Below the pieces are notes generated by a model. The model was not told the origin of the DNA. It saw nothing but the letters and a program-made list of their open reading frames with translations, and did no database searches. From Vandiemenella viatica (Eukaryota > Arthropoda > Insecta > Orthoptera > Morabidae), in contig CM061919.1 of assembly GCA_031002005.1 (NCBI GenBank), forward strand, positions 223,260,739 to 223,324,738: a stretch of 64,000 nt of DNA, in the 5' to 3' direction. Below, in pieces: positions 40,730 to 52,405 of the stretch. Each line of letters opens with the position of its first letter. Position 1 is the stretch's first letter. Position numbers and translations under genes: made by a program.

Positions 40730-43302
40730 TTACATATGCATTGTAACTAAATTCTGGATCTATATTGTGAAATACTAACACTATTGACATAGAAACTACA
40801 ATAAATTTAATAGGATTAGCTGAAAGTACCTAAATGACTATAATTATTGTAGTGAACATAATGCGGAGTCGCCTCATCACAGAAAAATATACATCTTTCA
40901 AAAAAATTGTAACCCATATAGCATGGTGCTTCGTAAATTCCTTATTTGATCTTCTTCCGATGGTGGTCCACAGATACGTCAACCTATTTTTCTTTTCTTT
41001 TTACTGAAAGATAACAAAACGTGTGTAACATATTATTCCCATGGTACAAAGTGATGTACAAAGTTCTTGGAATGCCGTGCAGTCGTTCTCGGTGAAGTTA
41101 CCATCTCGCTGACTGGATGCTAATGTTGCTGGTGCCCATTGTTGCACCCCTGAGCCAGAACAACGAAATCTTTGCCGCCAGTGTTTTATTCTTGCAGTTC
41201 ACAATGTTGTTAAGTAACTGATGGAACGCCAAAATATAACTCACTCACTCACGGATTTTCTTTCTAAACGGGAACTAGCCATCAGTATTCAAGTAGTGCC
41301 TTCTCTTTAACAAGTGGCGTAGCTAGGGGGGGGCGGTGGGGGCGGTCCGCCCCGGGTGTCACCCGTTTGGGGGTGACACCCGCATTTCGAAAATAGTAAT
41401 CGAAATTAGTGTGATAAATTTTTTTTATTTTTTTTTTTATTTTTTTTTATAGTTTAATTTATTCTTTGGTGTCGAGACACGTCTACCTTTCATGTTTTGA
41501 ATATTTGTTTTTAAGTTGATCTATCACTTTCTCAAATGCGATCAAGGGCGCTGTGCTCTTTAATTACAGTATAGTACAATGATTGGCTACACCGCGCGCT
41601 TAAACAAAGAGAGCACCGCTCTGTAGCTCCAACAATCACAGAAACTCGTTGTGCTTGACGTCCGTCACTGTTGTTTGGTTTGTTAGTAGCGGCGGTGGAT
41701 AAAATGTAAGTTTTCTTGTATAAAGAGAGAAAGTTTTAAAATTAAAGGATTAATTACATATATCTAAAATTGTTAAAATCATGGTAATTAGACAGATAAA
41801 TTGTAAATCGTTTAAATTATTTCAGGAAAAATGTTAGATTTTCCTTTGAAAATGAAAAAAAAGCAACCAAGCGTATGTCGGAATACGCGTAGTCTAGGCA
41901 TCAAAACTGTTTTGCTTATTTAGAATTCCATTAGCTTTGAAGCCAAGATTCACAAGTGGCTTGAAGTATTTTCTAGTGATTTTTGAATTTATCATCTGAC
42001 AGATTCGTGATGTATAAATTGCGTACATTTCGCGTAATCCGATTTACATTCTGCGTACCTACCTATTGTAGACGGTGCACCTATACTCGACATGAAATCG
42101 TATCATGTTCGAATTTATGCAAATAAATTGATTCGGAAAACTGCATTAAACTAGCAATACTGTAAGGTTTCAAGTCAATCCGAGCGGGTCCATGTGTTCG
42201 TTGATAGTATCGTCTGTCGTTGGTAATCAATTTTTATAGAGCATGTGTTTAAAATAGTCGAAACCGCGTATCTTGCTAGCGAAATCGTAACATTAGTAAA
42301 CACTTAAATTCTAGGTTCATTTAAGTTTGATATGCTTTCTACTAATCGAGAATATGTAAATATCATCGCGATGAAATAAATAAGCTTATGATTCTCTAAG
42401 AATTTTCCATGATAAATTTACAGAAGATTTCTATTACGGGTAACCCCTCTGTCGAATACAGTTACCTAAATTCTTACGAGTTCCTTAAATCGACAGGAAT
42501 GTCGAACTTCTGTTCCTGAACAAAAATTGAGCTTTAATCAGAAACTGAACGAACATTTGAGCCGTTTACAACATTTTTATTTGTACGCTACAGAGCGGCG
42601 CTACAAATCTAAAATTTACATGTGGAGACGATCTTCAGTACATACAATGTCATATTTAGTTGTCTATAGCTACGTATTTCTTATGCGGGTAGTAAAATAC
42701 TTCACTTGTTAAGTACTTCATGTAAAGACGGCAGATATCACAATGGCATGTTCTTTCATTACCTGACCCGTTGTTTTTTTAATTACGTTTTTAATTACAT
42801 TTGTTTATGTTTTATATTTTATTTATTCTTCTATTTTTATGAAGGAACTTAATATAGAGTTGCTTCTCTGACTATACAGTATCCCCAGAGTCTCACAACT
42901 TGTTGGACCCGGATTTGCTCCAATGGGACCCCATCTGGGTCTGGAATTGCTTCTAATTGGATCAAGTCACTTCTGTCAACTTTCCTCTCGATATCCCTTG
43001 GTCCTGCAAATATGGAGGTTGCGAAGTTACTTAAATACAGCCTATGTTAACGTTTCGATAACAAATGATTGGGTAGCTTTCGACTTTTTTAATTTATAGC
43101 GGAGTCTTATGGTCGCCCTATAGTTACACTGGCGGAAATTAAAATCACAACACGCATACATGATTGGTAGAATTTCAGGGAACTTTGAAGATATATCCAG
43201 GGAGATACCTAGAAGAAAGATAACAAATGGAAATGGATCAGACTAAGTTATTACCTTTAGATACAGATGTCAGTGAGAAATGCGCCCAACTTGAGCACCA
43301 AT

Positions 43303-43549
43303 TTTTTTAACTGCTTAATGTCTCTTAACAGTGAGGTCTTTAGAGACGGGAAAGGATGGGGCGGGGGGGGGGGCAAGGAATGGGAAGGAATTCGGCCATG
43401 GCGTCTTGAAGGAAGCATCCCGGCATTTGCCTGGGGTGATTAGGGAAACCATGGAAAACCCAAATCTAGATGCACGGACGTGGATTCGAACCGCCGTCCT
43501 CCCGAATGCGAGGCCAGAACCCTAACCGTTACACAACCACTCTCGGTTG
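43303..43549 (-). repeat. SINE, subfamily B, inside the Tc1-like element
   Basis: Minus-strand, full-length: A-tail and TTAACTGCTTAATGTCTC at the left, head ending at CACTCTCGGTTG. Perfect 10-bp duplication GAGCACCAAT (43,293-43,302 and 43,550-43,559). The body carries a G-run at 43,363-43,372. Confidence 0.93.
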
Positions 43550-43707
43550 GAGCACCAATACATTCGTGGATCCTTGCCGGCATTGAGTTCGGATTCTTCT
43601 TGGTGTATGTCTCACTACGCGTGCAAGTCTTATGCAGTCAGTTGTGCACAGTTTGTGCTGGGTGACCATGTGATCTAATGGTCTACTCCTGGTATCCTAG
43701 ACATGCT

Positions 43708-44118
43708 CTATTGAGTACTAATCTGGGAACCATGCTGTCCAAATTGTAATCGAAACTCCTTGCAAGGCTTGTGTGACGATGGCCGCAGTTTGGGGACGGG
43801 TATTATCTTGTTGGAAAATGCGATTTGGATGGTGAACATGAAGGGTATCACAATAAGATGTAGTACCACATCCACATAGTTGTGGGCTGTCATTGTGTCA
43901 TCAACAACAGCCGACTCAGTCGTGCTGTCGAAACTGATTGCCGCCAAAAAATGACACCATTGGTTGCACTTGCGTGACGTTCTGAAATCACAGCAGGTAA
44001 GCCGTTTCTCCACTACACCTGCAAACATGTCGTCGCTTATCAATTTGCCACAGACAGAATCGAGACTCGTCTCTAAACACAAATGTACGTCATTCACATG
44101 TCCATTTGTGTTTTGCAT
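43708..44118 (-). pseudogene. Tc1-like transposase catalytic-domain remnant
   Basis: The minus-strand frame reads NGHVNDVHLCLETSLDSVC, then FLAAISFDSTTESAVVDDTM, TAHNYVDVVLHLIVIPFMF. It parallels family segments (DGHVRVWRR.GER..., then GAISYDSRTPLVV, then LTANLYVDLVIRPIVLPFM). The first catalytic Asp region and the QQDNARPH region have decayed beyond recognition. Open by chance for 136 codons, but many conserved residues are lost. Confidence 0.6.
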
Positions 44119-44783
44119 TACGCCAGGTTAGATGATGCTGGCTGGCAATGAAATTAGATTAATGGGACATATTGCGCAGGGCCCAGAGAGTGTAACCCAG
44201 CTTCAAGAAATTGGTTTACAATCGTCCGGGGAGGAGGGAGGGGTGACTATCTGTAACCACTGCTTGGATCTGGCCTGCAGTCAACCACCTGCCAGCAACA
44301 GCCACCCACACAATAAGGCGGTCTTCACTTGCCGTTCTCCATCTGTGTGGACCCATTCCTGCTCTAGGAGTATTAGAGCCTTCTTTCATCCACTGTGTAA
44401 CAAGTCTGTATACTGACATTGCACTACAGCCAATCCTTCAGGAGATTTTACCCTTTAAAAATACGTCAATTCTCCATCCTCTCTCACAGTTAGTTATTTG
44501 TGTGTAGAGAGCTGTCACTCTTCGCCTTGGCATACTTAGCCAACAAGAACTTGTAGACAACATGTTACACCACACTGTTCGCCATTCATACGCTAAAATT
44601 TTTTTTGCAATTTACATAATAAATAGCACCGTGATTCTCATATTATTACATATAAAACTTTCAATTTTTAATCATTTAATACTCTTCATGCGGGCATACT
44701 TGGGGCCAAATTTCATTAATTTGTCACAACACCGTCTGGGTGTTGGGATTTTAATTTGCACCAGTTTGTGTATCAGTTGCTAA

Positions 44784-45188
44784 GGGATTGTGCATAAACT
44801 ACGTGGCTCCGTCTAGGAGGGGGGGGGGGAGGGATTGGCTGGGCAGCTACGTTGAGCTACGTGGGGGAGGGGGGAGGGTGGGGGGTTCAGAGCCAGGCCA
44901 CTTAGCTTCTCTTTCGTATTATTTGTCACAGTTAAAATGACATACACAACACACAGAAGCATGTAAACATTTATTTCCGTCATTTAATTATCCCCAGATG
45001 TAATTTACTATAGTCTTACAAGAGAAAACAGTACAAAATGTCTTCTGGAATTAATATGGAAAAAAGCTACGTTCTACGTGGGGGCTGGGGGAGGGGGTAA
45101 AGACAAAAGCCACGTCGGGCTACGTGGGGGGCAGGGGAGGGGGTTCACATGAAGCCAAAATGGAGCTACGTGATTTATGCACGCTCCC
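44784..45188. mobile_element. MITE family B (TAA duplication)
   Basis: Left GGGATTGTGCATAAACTACG and right CGTGATTTATGCACGCTCCC are inverted repeats; TAA flanks both (44,781-44,783 and 45,189-45,191). Interior G-rich with GCTACGTGGG motifs. Best family B copy for its target site. It lies 17 bp right of the Tc1-like element. Confidence 0.87.
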
Positions 45189-45879
45189 TAAGTGTAAAGG
45201 TCGAGCTGCACTTTGCCAACACTGGTCTGTACCGTAACCGCAACGACAGCCGGCCGAGTGACGGCTAGCCCCCTCGCGTCAAAACTTTTCCATAGCTCGT
45301 CCGTGTTCCTACCGGTCTTCAGTCTCCTTTAACATTTTCAAGTGATTGTTTCAAGGAATCAGTGTTGGGGATGACAGGTAGGTTTGACACCCTACTTTAT
45401 TATAGAATACTGTAGTTTATTTTGCACAGTTTTGGTACGAAAGTACATTAAAATACTATTTAATCTGACTCACGTAACCACCTTACTGCTTGATCTTTTA
45501 TGTACAAAAATAGTATACCAGCGCAGTATTAACAAATCATCATCACCACACTTTAGCGGAATGAAAGTTGTCGCTTGTTTCAACGCAATCTCAATTAAAT
45601 GTCAATCACTTCACATTTGACGTGTTTGTTTCGTCTGAGGTTATTTTCGATTCACTCAGTACTTTTTGTTAGTGAAGAACGAGATTATAACGTATTTTAA
45701 TTTAAATATAGGTCGTTAAGATTTTGTATAGTAAAAATAATAATTTCATCTTACCTCAAAGTTCTAGTCACAGAGTATCTTATTGGGAAACTCGCAGTGC
45801 ACCTATATCGTAGCGTCCTTCGCATTAACAGATAAAAGCTTTGCCAGAGGTAATTGCAATTTTAAGGCCCGCAAAAATT

Positions 45880-45965
45880 ACAGTCGAGACCGGGATTTGA
45901 ACCGAGACCTTCAGTTTCCAAATCGCACGCAGTAACCATTTGAGTCAACAGTCCGAATATATGTG
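45880..45965 (-). repeat. tRNA-like segment
   Basis: Minus strand has GACTCAAATGGTTACTGCG (A-box-like) and GGTCTCGGTTCAAATCCCGG (B box), giving a tRNA-like outline similar to the 2,998-3,092 segment. It lies within the hAT interior. Probably a SINE head. Confidence 0.4.
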
Positions 45966-46592
45966 TAATGAAAAATAAGTTTTCAAACATCATAAAATAA
46001 ACATTTTTTCTATACCATCTATTTTTGCTATAAAAAAACACGTATCCACTTTTATGTGTTTGAATACATATTTTTCAGTACTTCTAGATTAGTCTTGCGT
46101 CTGGTTACGGTGTGCGATTCGGGTGTGGGAGGTTCCTGTTACAAATGCGGATCTCGGCTGCAACTTTTGTGTGTCTTAAAATTGATCTTCAATTCTGGCA
46201 ATGCTTTGATTTTTTAATGCGAAGATGCTGGGACTCTTCCTACATTTTACGAATATCTGATGAGCATGGATGGAAAAAAAAGATTTTTTTTAAGGCAAAT
46301 AACAAGAAAACAACATTTGGTCGTAAGGGAAGGGAAATTTTCGAACTCTCTCTATGCGCTTCTCCACATCCAGCAGGCCGACACCGATTCGCACCGTCAA
46401 AACATAACCCAATAGAACGCCGGCCGAGTGTCGTACGACACGCCGTTTCATTTGGACAAACTTCGATCGAGTGAGCGCCAGCAAAGAAACTTGTCGGTGC
46501 GGAACAGTATCGGGTAAGTGAGGCCCGATCTTCAGAGGAGTTAAAATTAATCTAAAACCACTTTCGATCATCGGTTAGCAACACGTGGCTAA

Positions 46593-46697
46593 AATCTTGC
46601 CATATTGACTATTGAACATGAAGTACCTCAAATTGATAATTTTGAAGATGTGATTTACGAATTTGCAGCTGTTAAAGCTAAAAAGAGGAGATTGTGA
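46593..46697 (+). pseudogene. hAT transposase C-terminal end
   Basis: NLAILTIEHEVPQIDNFED, VIYEFAAVKAKKRRL and a TGA is the last piece of a hAT transposase (family pattern RLSNLAILSIEHE......F..I...FA..KARR). It lies about 235 bp inside the right end, where a hAT gene should finish. The dimerisation core upstream is not recognisable. Confidence 0.7.
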
Positions 46698-46940
46698 AAA
46701 CAATTGTTTTTAGTTAATTTGTGTATCTTTTAAATGATGTTAATATTACCATTTTATTAACTATGATTTTTAATAACAATAAATGTTTATTTAGTTATGT
46801 TTTATTAATATCATATTTTACACTTGCAAGATATTATATTTTACTTAATTTTGTAGTTTGTAGTTGTAAGTTTTCAAGGGGTGACACCATCGATAACCGC
46901 CCCGGGTGTCACCCACGCTAGCTACGCCACTGTCTTTAAC

Positions 46941-47612
46941 TATCGGAAGAAACATTTTGCCTTTGAAGAAGACGGCCAGACAATATTTCCTCAGTTGCGG
47001 TTGAGGGGGTTTTAAATAAATCTTCCTCTAATGATGGGTGCCTCCGCTTCATTGTATGTCCGTTCTCAGGCTGGTCGTTGCCTCCATGCTGTATACAGCG
47101 TGTTCCAGCTGGTACTGTAGAGCGGTTTTATTACCTTCGCATCTTGCAGGGGTGGGATATGACAGCTAAAACAGTTCCTGGAAGAAGGCTTTTGTTGTTG
47201 ATGGCCTTACAGGGAATGTCGGTGTAGCGTACATGTTTCGTTTTCTCCGGCGCATTTGAATTATCCTTCTTGGCTTTGAATGGGACTATTTGTCAGCTGC
47301 TACAGTTTCTCTGCCGCAGTGGATTACCTTCGCAGCAATATCGTTGACCTTTTCGGCTACGTGGTCGGACAGCTCACACCGTGTTATGTATTCAGTGGCG
47401 GACACACGCACTGGTGGAGCTGACTGCTCTCTGGCGATGTCGTCCTGAGTGAGAACTTCCTTTGTTGTGCAACTCGCAGCACAGACTAGGAACCAGTGTG
47501 ATACTCAGATGTTTTAGTGTCGGACGGTACCATCTCACTGCTCTGCCCGATATCCAGTTTTTCTTCTAAATCAGTTGAAAAATTGACATCTGTGTATCCT
47601 GCTAGAGTTTGG
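46941..47612 (-). pseudogene. Decayed coding sequence of unknown identity
   Basis: Read on the minus strand with two frame changes, this gives long protein-like stretches: EIISSQTLAGYTDVNFSTDL, EEKLDIGQSSEMVPSDTKTS; then KEVLTQDDIAREQSAPPV, VSATEYITRCELSDHVAEK, VNDIAAKVIHCGRETVAADK; then DIPCKAINNKSLLPGTVLAV, ENGHTMKRRHPSLEEDLFKT and STATEEILSGRLLQRQNVSS. Two adjacent stops interrupt the last part. I do not recognise the protein. It is not transposase- or RT-like. A processed pseudogene of a host gene is my best inference. Its end lies at the insertion site of the hAT element. It begins next to a SINE tail at 47,627. Confidence 0.45.
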
Positions 47613-47626
47613 CTCGAGATGATTTC

Positions 47627-47822
47627 TTCTTCTTTTTTTATGGTTCGTTAACATCGAAGTCATTGCAGCCGGGTTTGTGGGGCAAGGAACGCGAAGGAAT
47701 TTAGCCACGGCCTTTCTTTTTTTCGGGTAACCATGGGAAACAGAAATCAGGTTGGCCAGGCGGGAATTTGAAACTGCGTCTTCCCGAATGGCAGACCCAT
47801 GCTTTAAACGTTCTCTCACTAT
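47627..47822 (-). repeat. SINE, subfamily A, with internal deletion
   Basis: Minus strand: tail (TATGGTTCGTTAACATCGAA on plus) to a diverged head (CGTTCTCTCACTATG). The AATGCCGGGATG-TTCAAAAGG block is missing. Confidence 0.75.
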
Positions 47823-47959
47823 GTTTTTTTTTATATTTTTTAAAAAAGTGTATGGTTTCTTCCGCCGAGAAATCGCATGCGAGTTGTTCAGCTCGCCTAG
47901 GTGACGGCGTTTTCAATTCCCACGTTTCCGGATTCAGTGAAAACTCCTGCTCCAACGCG

Positions 47960-48114
47960 GGGGTTTCCCCAAATCACTCCAGACGAATGCTGGGATGCTT
48001 CCTTCAAAAGGCCATGAGCGAAATCCTTCCCGTCCTTGTTCCCAGTCCCATCCCGCCTCTAATGACCTCGACGTCGACAAGGCGTAACGCCATAAGTAAA
48101 AAAAAAAAAAAAAA
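47960..48114 (+). repeat. SINE 3' half, subfamily A
   Basis: Starts abruptly at GGGTTTCCCCAAATCACTCC and continues to the tail CGACGTCGACAAGGCGTAAC and an A-run at 48,098-48,115. The tRNA head is missing. Confidence 0.85.
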
Positions 48115-48429
48115 AATCCAAGGCGGGAGTTTATGCATCGCCTCCTGTCTGCGGATTGTGTAACTTATGTCCTAGACGATAAGTGAATTTTTGTGAGAGT
48201 TAAGATTTTCCCGGCGTATGGCTGACAAGAATTCTTCTCGGGTATTCTGCCGGATAAGTTCTTCTGTCCACAACGTCTCAGTAGCAACCTCCGCTGCCTT
48301 CATCAGGTGAGATGTCATAGCTAAGCTACCACTGCGACGACACAGCGCCGTGACGTGTAATTTATGAGGTGGAGACTGAGGTTCGTCCCGGCATTCTCGA
48401 CCTTTTTAAAACCGAATTCAACTAGATTA

Positions 48430-48645
48430 TCGCTTATACCCCGTTCAGTTAACAAAGGCAGCTCTAGGTCTCATTGCTCTATCCACACTCCAAAGCCCTT
48501 CCCCCTACTTGCGGAGGGGAAAGTTACAACTCGTCTAATTGTACGCAGCGTTCAGCGAGAAGAGGAAGAAATGGAAGGGTGGTGGGACCGGGCTCGGGGG
48601 AACTTGACCTTGAGACGCCAGCTCGTAGTGAACGGGATATACTTG
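48430..48645. repeat. Repeat R, copy 1 (possible fold-back MITE)
   Basis: Begins CCCCGTTCAGTTAACAAAGG; the end, read in reverse complement, is ATCCCGTTCACTACGAGCTG. A related sequence lies at 53,225-53,395. Interior shares a GAAATGGAAGGGTGGTGGG / GGAATGGAAGGGGTGG motif between copies. Confidence 0.5.
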
Positions 48646-48774
48646 ACATTTTTGTCATTTTTAGAACGCTTATGGTTTATACTCTCTTAATGGCTTATAC
48701 AATACGAGTAATGAATCCACTTTATGTGAACAATTTTTATTAATTTTTTGTCTTCAATTCGATTAGAATAAGAT

Positions 48775-48855
48775 TTTAATAATCAGCCTGCGGCCCAAAT
48801 GTCTGAATTCGCCGATTACAGGTAATCTGCGAACCACGGTTTGAGAGTTGCTGGT
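48775..48855. repeat. hAT-like end fragment
   Basis: Minus strand CAGCAACTCTCAAACCGTGG followed by TTCGCAGATTACC resembles the CAG-GGTTCTCAAACCG ends of hAT-type elements. No partner end found. Confidence 0.3.
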
Positions 48856-49214
48856 GTAGGTGATTGCGGGTGCGTGGGTATCAGGACTCGATCGTTGTCT
48901 CGTTGTACTTCCTCGATACAGTGTGCGGCGCAGCCATACTGGCGGGTACCACGTTTGGTGGCTCAAAGATTACTGGCGGAGGACAGGAAAAGTTCGTCTA
49001 GTGCCGAAAATGGTGCATCCACACCATCATTGCTGGTGCAGACAAACTGGTTTAATATTGTATGGCAGTGTTTCGTATAGACGTTAGAAAGTGTGGGTCC
49101 GAGCATTCCAACTCCAACCTGACGAAGATCGATTGGGAATGAGTGAACTGTCGTTTTTTACTTTGAAGTGATATGTAGAACATCTACTAGTGTGGCTCAG
49201 AGCGCCCCACACTG
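48856..49214. other. No gene seen
   Basis: Mixed-composition spacer. Confidence 0.4.
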
Positions 49215-49427
49215 GATCGTGAAGGTACTACTGGGTCGGGCACGAAACCAGTGGTCGTCGTGACAGCGGTTCTTAAGGGTTTCCCACAAACATCAAAGCG
49301 AATGCCGGGATGCTCCCCAATTTCCGCCTCATAAAAAACACATTTCAAAAACTAAAAATACACTTATCACACACAGAACATAGTTACACATGTCGCAGAC
49401 AGATAGCAACACTTTAAATCCCCCCTT
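49215..49427 (+). repeat. SINE family 2, copy 2
   Basis: AATGCCGGGATGCTCC, then CACATTTCAAAAACTAAAAA, CACAGAACATAGTTACAC and AGATAGCAACAC follow the same order as 22,082-22,296. The head is diverged. Confidence 0.5.
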
Positions 49428-49727
49428 AGTGCGCGGTACTACTTGGCGGAAGGAATGAACTGCTTGGCGTCAGCAAAAGCATGGCAAGGGTGAGTAAAAT
49501 TCATTAAAGCCAATCGGACCTCAATGCTGGAAATAGGTGATTAAGAAAAAGAAGAAGGAAGGTGTAGTAACTTCTGTTTTGCAGGAAGGAACTAATGAGA
49601 GATGATTGAACAGAACCCTTCGTCACATTAAACGTTCTCTTTAAAATTCTTTTGCGGTTAAGTGTTTCAGGCGTCCGTTAGGTCAAGATAAATCATTCCA
49701 GTTAATTCTTGATTTTCTATTTCATCC

Positions 49728-49970
49728 TCAATTTTTTTTTTTAACTGCTGAACGTCTCTTAACAGCGAGGTCTTTAGAGACTGGAAAGGATGGGGGGCAA
49801 GGAATGGGAAGGAATTCGGCCATGGCCTTTTGAAGGGAGCATCCCGGCATTTGCCTGGAGTGATTTGGGAAACCATGGAAAAACCAAATCTGGATGCCCG
49901 GACGGGTATTCGAACCGCCGTCCTCCCGAATGCGAGTCCAGAATGCTAACCGTTACACCACCACGCTCGG
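49728..49970 (-). repeat. SINE, subfamily B
   Basis: Minus strand, full-length: T-run and TTAACTGCTGAACGTCTC at the left, consensus body, head ending CCACCACGCTCGG. TTTCATCC flanks it (49,720-49,727 and 49,971-49,978). Confidence 0.92.
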
Positions 49971-49978
49971 TTTCATCC

Positions 49979-51284
49979 CGAAGGTTTACTATGTAACCAT
50001 AGCATGGTTTTTACAAGAGATCATTTAGCCATGAACCACTCGAAGGGCTGAGCATTAGGCGTTCTAATATTTTCTTAAGATGTGAAAGAGAAGAAACGCT
50101 CTGCTGAATAATCTAGGATTGTGTTACTTTCCAGGTCTGAGATAGTAGACTACGTGGTCAGAAACACACACACACACAACAAAATAGTGTTACAATTTTA
50201 AATGTGTCCTTGTAAAGAATGAAAATACATATTGTGAACTGTAAATAAGTATTCTCAAAGCCAAAACCAAAACAAAACAAAAAAAAAACAAACAAACAAA
50301 TATGAAACTTTGTTTCGTTTCAGCGTTTAGCATTTACATTTAATGTTATTGATTAAATTTATTTGTAATTCGTAATGGCTACTGCAGATGGAGATAGCAT
50401 CATAAAATGAAGGTTAGTCATGTTGATCTAAAACCAGTACCCGCAACGTGTGATCAGTCAGCTGTTGGGTGTTGCTATCCGGCATCGTAAGCTACTTATC
50501 ATTTTCAGCAGCAGCCAGCCAATCTTCTCTCGCCTTGTTTTATGAAACGTCATTCGTCATGGCGTGTATTTTTCCATCCCAGACCCTCACGTGTTCTCTG
50601 TTGCGTGAGCCCCTCTCCTCCTACGGTTCACTTCCGCTTCGCTTTCCGGTTCCCGCTAAAACTGCATTTTCTCCCCCCTTTCTGTGACCAATATTATTCC
50701 AAAAACTCTCCGGTCTGTTTCCTGAACTGACAAAAAAGGGAAAAGAGCGGGAGCCCCGGGACGAGGCGACACACACAAGAATAATAAAAGAGAGATATGG
50801 GAGATGGGAGAGAAGCGTAAAGTATTTATGATTGAAAGCGGGGTGCGGAGCCGCAATCTACTTTGAGCAGGCGCTGCGATCCTATCCCCCCCACCACTCC
50901 TCTCTCCCTTCCTGTACAATGACGCGTGCCCTAGTGTTTACACACACACACGCAGAGTGGTGGGGGCGGGGGGCTGCGGTGCGTGAGGTTAAGCCTCTAG
51001 CGACATCGGAGGCTCGTACACACACTTGGAATCCTGCCCTGGGATAATCGCTGTCTGTATTGTCAGCCAATGTGCCTAGATGTCAGATGACGTCATCCCT
51101 TTACTGACGCTGGGTCTCATGCTTGAGTTTGTTTCCAAAATCTTAGACATCAGTGTACGGAAGCAAGAACCAAGTTTTTCACGAAGCGCAGTCTCTCATT
51201 TGCTATTATGCGTACTTCATGTTCTGGAGTTATGTCAAGAAAGGAGATGGTGGAAAAATATTTAAAAAAATGAGAGAGAGGATG
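49979..51284. other. No recognised gene; GC-rich and simple-repeat patches
   Basis: Contains (CA)n near 50,166 and 50,939, an A-rich (CAAAA)n stretch at 50,264-50,300, and GC-rich sequence at 50,560-51,050 with chance frames on both strands. Confidence 0.4.
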
Positions 51285-52177
51285 TAGGGTTCCGATCTTT
51301 AGGATAAGTCATATTTTTGTACATTGATTCAACTTTTCTGATTGTATTTAAATGCATTTTACATAGCATATAAATGCATATTCAGACAATTTTCCTAGTT
51401 TTGGTCATATTTCGATAATGTTTATGGTCGTATGGTCATATTTTGAGGAAAAATCTGGTAATTTTTTTATAGTACCGGAATTCACTAGGTTCGTTCGTAG
51501 AGGAGGCTTAAACACTGAACTTTCACTAAACAAAACACACACACATATACACTCTCACACTCCCACACGCAAAATGTATCGGCTTAGGCCTGTTACTACT
51601 GACTGATGTGAATTAAATTCAAGCACAACATAGGCTTCATTAGAAGAAATTAAGATAATTATTCACAGAACTGTACTTCTGCTATACAGGTGGGGGGAAA
51701 ATTAAACACTATTGTTAGTCTCTAAACGTAATGTTCCTCCCGCCTTTTAATCTCGACAATGCAGCAGAAGCATGACTGTGTCGATCAGCGTCAATCAATA
51801 TCTCAATGAAACATCCTCAGTCATCGTTAAATCTGCAATGGATCAGTGATTAGACCTACCGCCATGCCGAAAGTAAAACTTTCTGAAAGAGCGAAGTTAC
51901 TTAAGGAAATTTAGAGAGGAGTATTTTAGTACAGATGATAGAGTTCTATTCTGTAAAACGATTTAAAATTTAATTTCCCAATGGTGCAGTGAGTGCATGG
52001 AAACAAATTATGCTGTCTACTGGAAAGAAACACTACTAGATAAAATAAATGATGTACAATTGAGCATGTTTTGACGAATAGTAAATTTTGTCATTTTTAG
52101 GTCATATTTAACCATTTTTAAGGTAATATTTGCCCGCATATTTCTCTATTTTTTAGGTCATAAAGATCCGAACTCTA
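51285..52177 (+). mobile_element. Probable non-autonomous hAT element
   Basis: Left TAGGGTTCCGATCTTTAGGA and reverse complement of right TAGAGTTCGGATCTTTATGA form inverted repeats. Further GGTCATATTT motifs lie inside both ends. An 8-bp duplication was not found. Confidence 0.55.
51864..52075 (+). pseudogene. BED-like zinc-finger N-terminal remnant of a hAT
   Basis: Starts MPKVKLSERAKLLKEI; after stops one reads STDDRVLFCKTI and later YWKETLLDKINDVQLS. The pattern 'MPK..., then F.TDG.VLFC..C' is the start of hAT proteins with a BED finger. The second Cys pair and His are not clear. Decayed. Confidence 0.45.
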
Positions 52178-52405
52178 GTCATACGTCTTGCGTGAATGGT
52201 TAATTTCTTAGGAGAGAGATTATCTCTTGACGAATACAAAGTTTGGAGTAAATAGAGACCACGTAATTAGTTCAGGAAGAGATGAAAGAAAGATTGTGTC
52301 ATACCCGTTGAGGCTGATGACAACAAAACAAAAAATATACATGTTATATCTACTAATCAGATAACAGTGATGTTTTTGACTCTGGTACTATAGCCGATAT
52401 ACATC
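52178..52405. other. No gene seen
   Basis: Spacer between the hAT-like element and the LINE 3' end. Confidence 0.4.

Larger units (their letters stand above)
43127..44766 (-). mobile_element. Decayed Tc1-like transposon, ~1.4 kb plus a SINE
   Basis: Left CACTGGCGGAAATTAAAATC and reverse complement of right ACTGGTGCAAATTAAAATCC are inverted repeats. TA precedes the left end (43,125-43,126). The interior has a decayed transposase frame on the minus strand. A SINE is inserted at 43,303-43,549. Confidence 0.75.
41313..46932 (+). mobile_element. hAT element with perfect 8-bp duplication and nested insertions
   Basis: The left end AAGTGGCGTAGCTAGG and reverse complement of the right end CAGTGGCGTAGCTAGC are inverted repeats, each followed inward by GC-rich CCCGGGTGTCACCC motifs. 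TCTTTAAC flanks the element on both sides (41,305-41,312 and 46,933-46,940). A decayed hAT transposase C-terminus lies near the right end. A Tc1-like element with a SINE, plus a MITE, are inserted inside. Without them it would be about 3.3 kb. I could not assign the remaining interior (41,400-43,126; 45,190-46,590). Confidence 0.85.

Noticed and set aside
41341..41385. GGGTGTCACCCG...GGGGTGACACCC palindrome as a rho-independent terminator or operator
   Set aside because: It lies in the hAT subterminal zone and is repeated in inverted form at the other end (46,878-46,915), so it is a transposon end motif.
46112..46474. 120-residue frame as the hAT transposase
   Set aside because: No catalytic, zinc-finger or dimerisation motif of hAT could be found in it, and a frame of 93 residues overlaps on the other strand.
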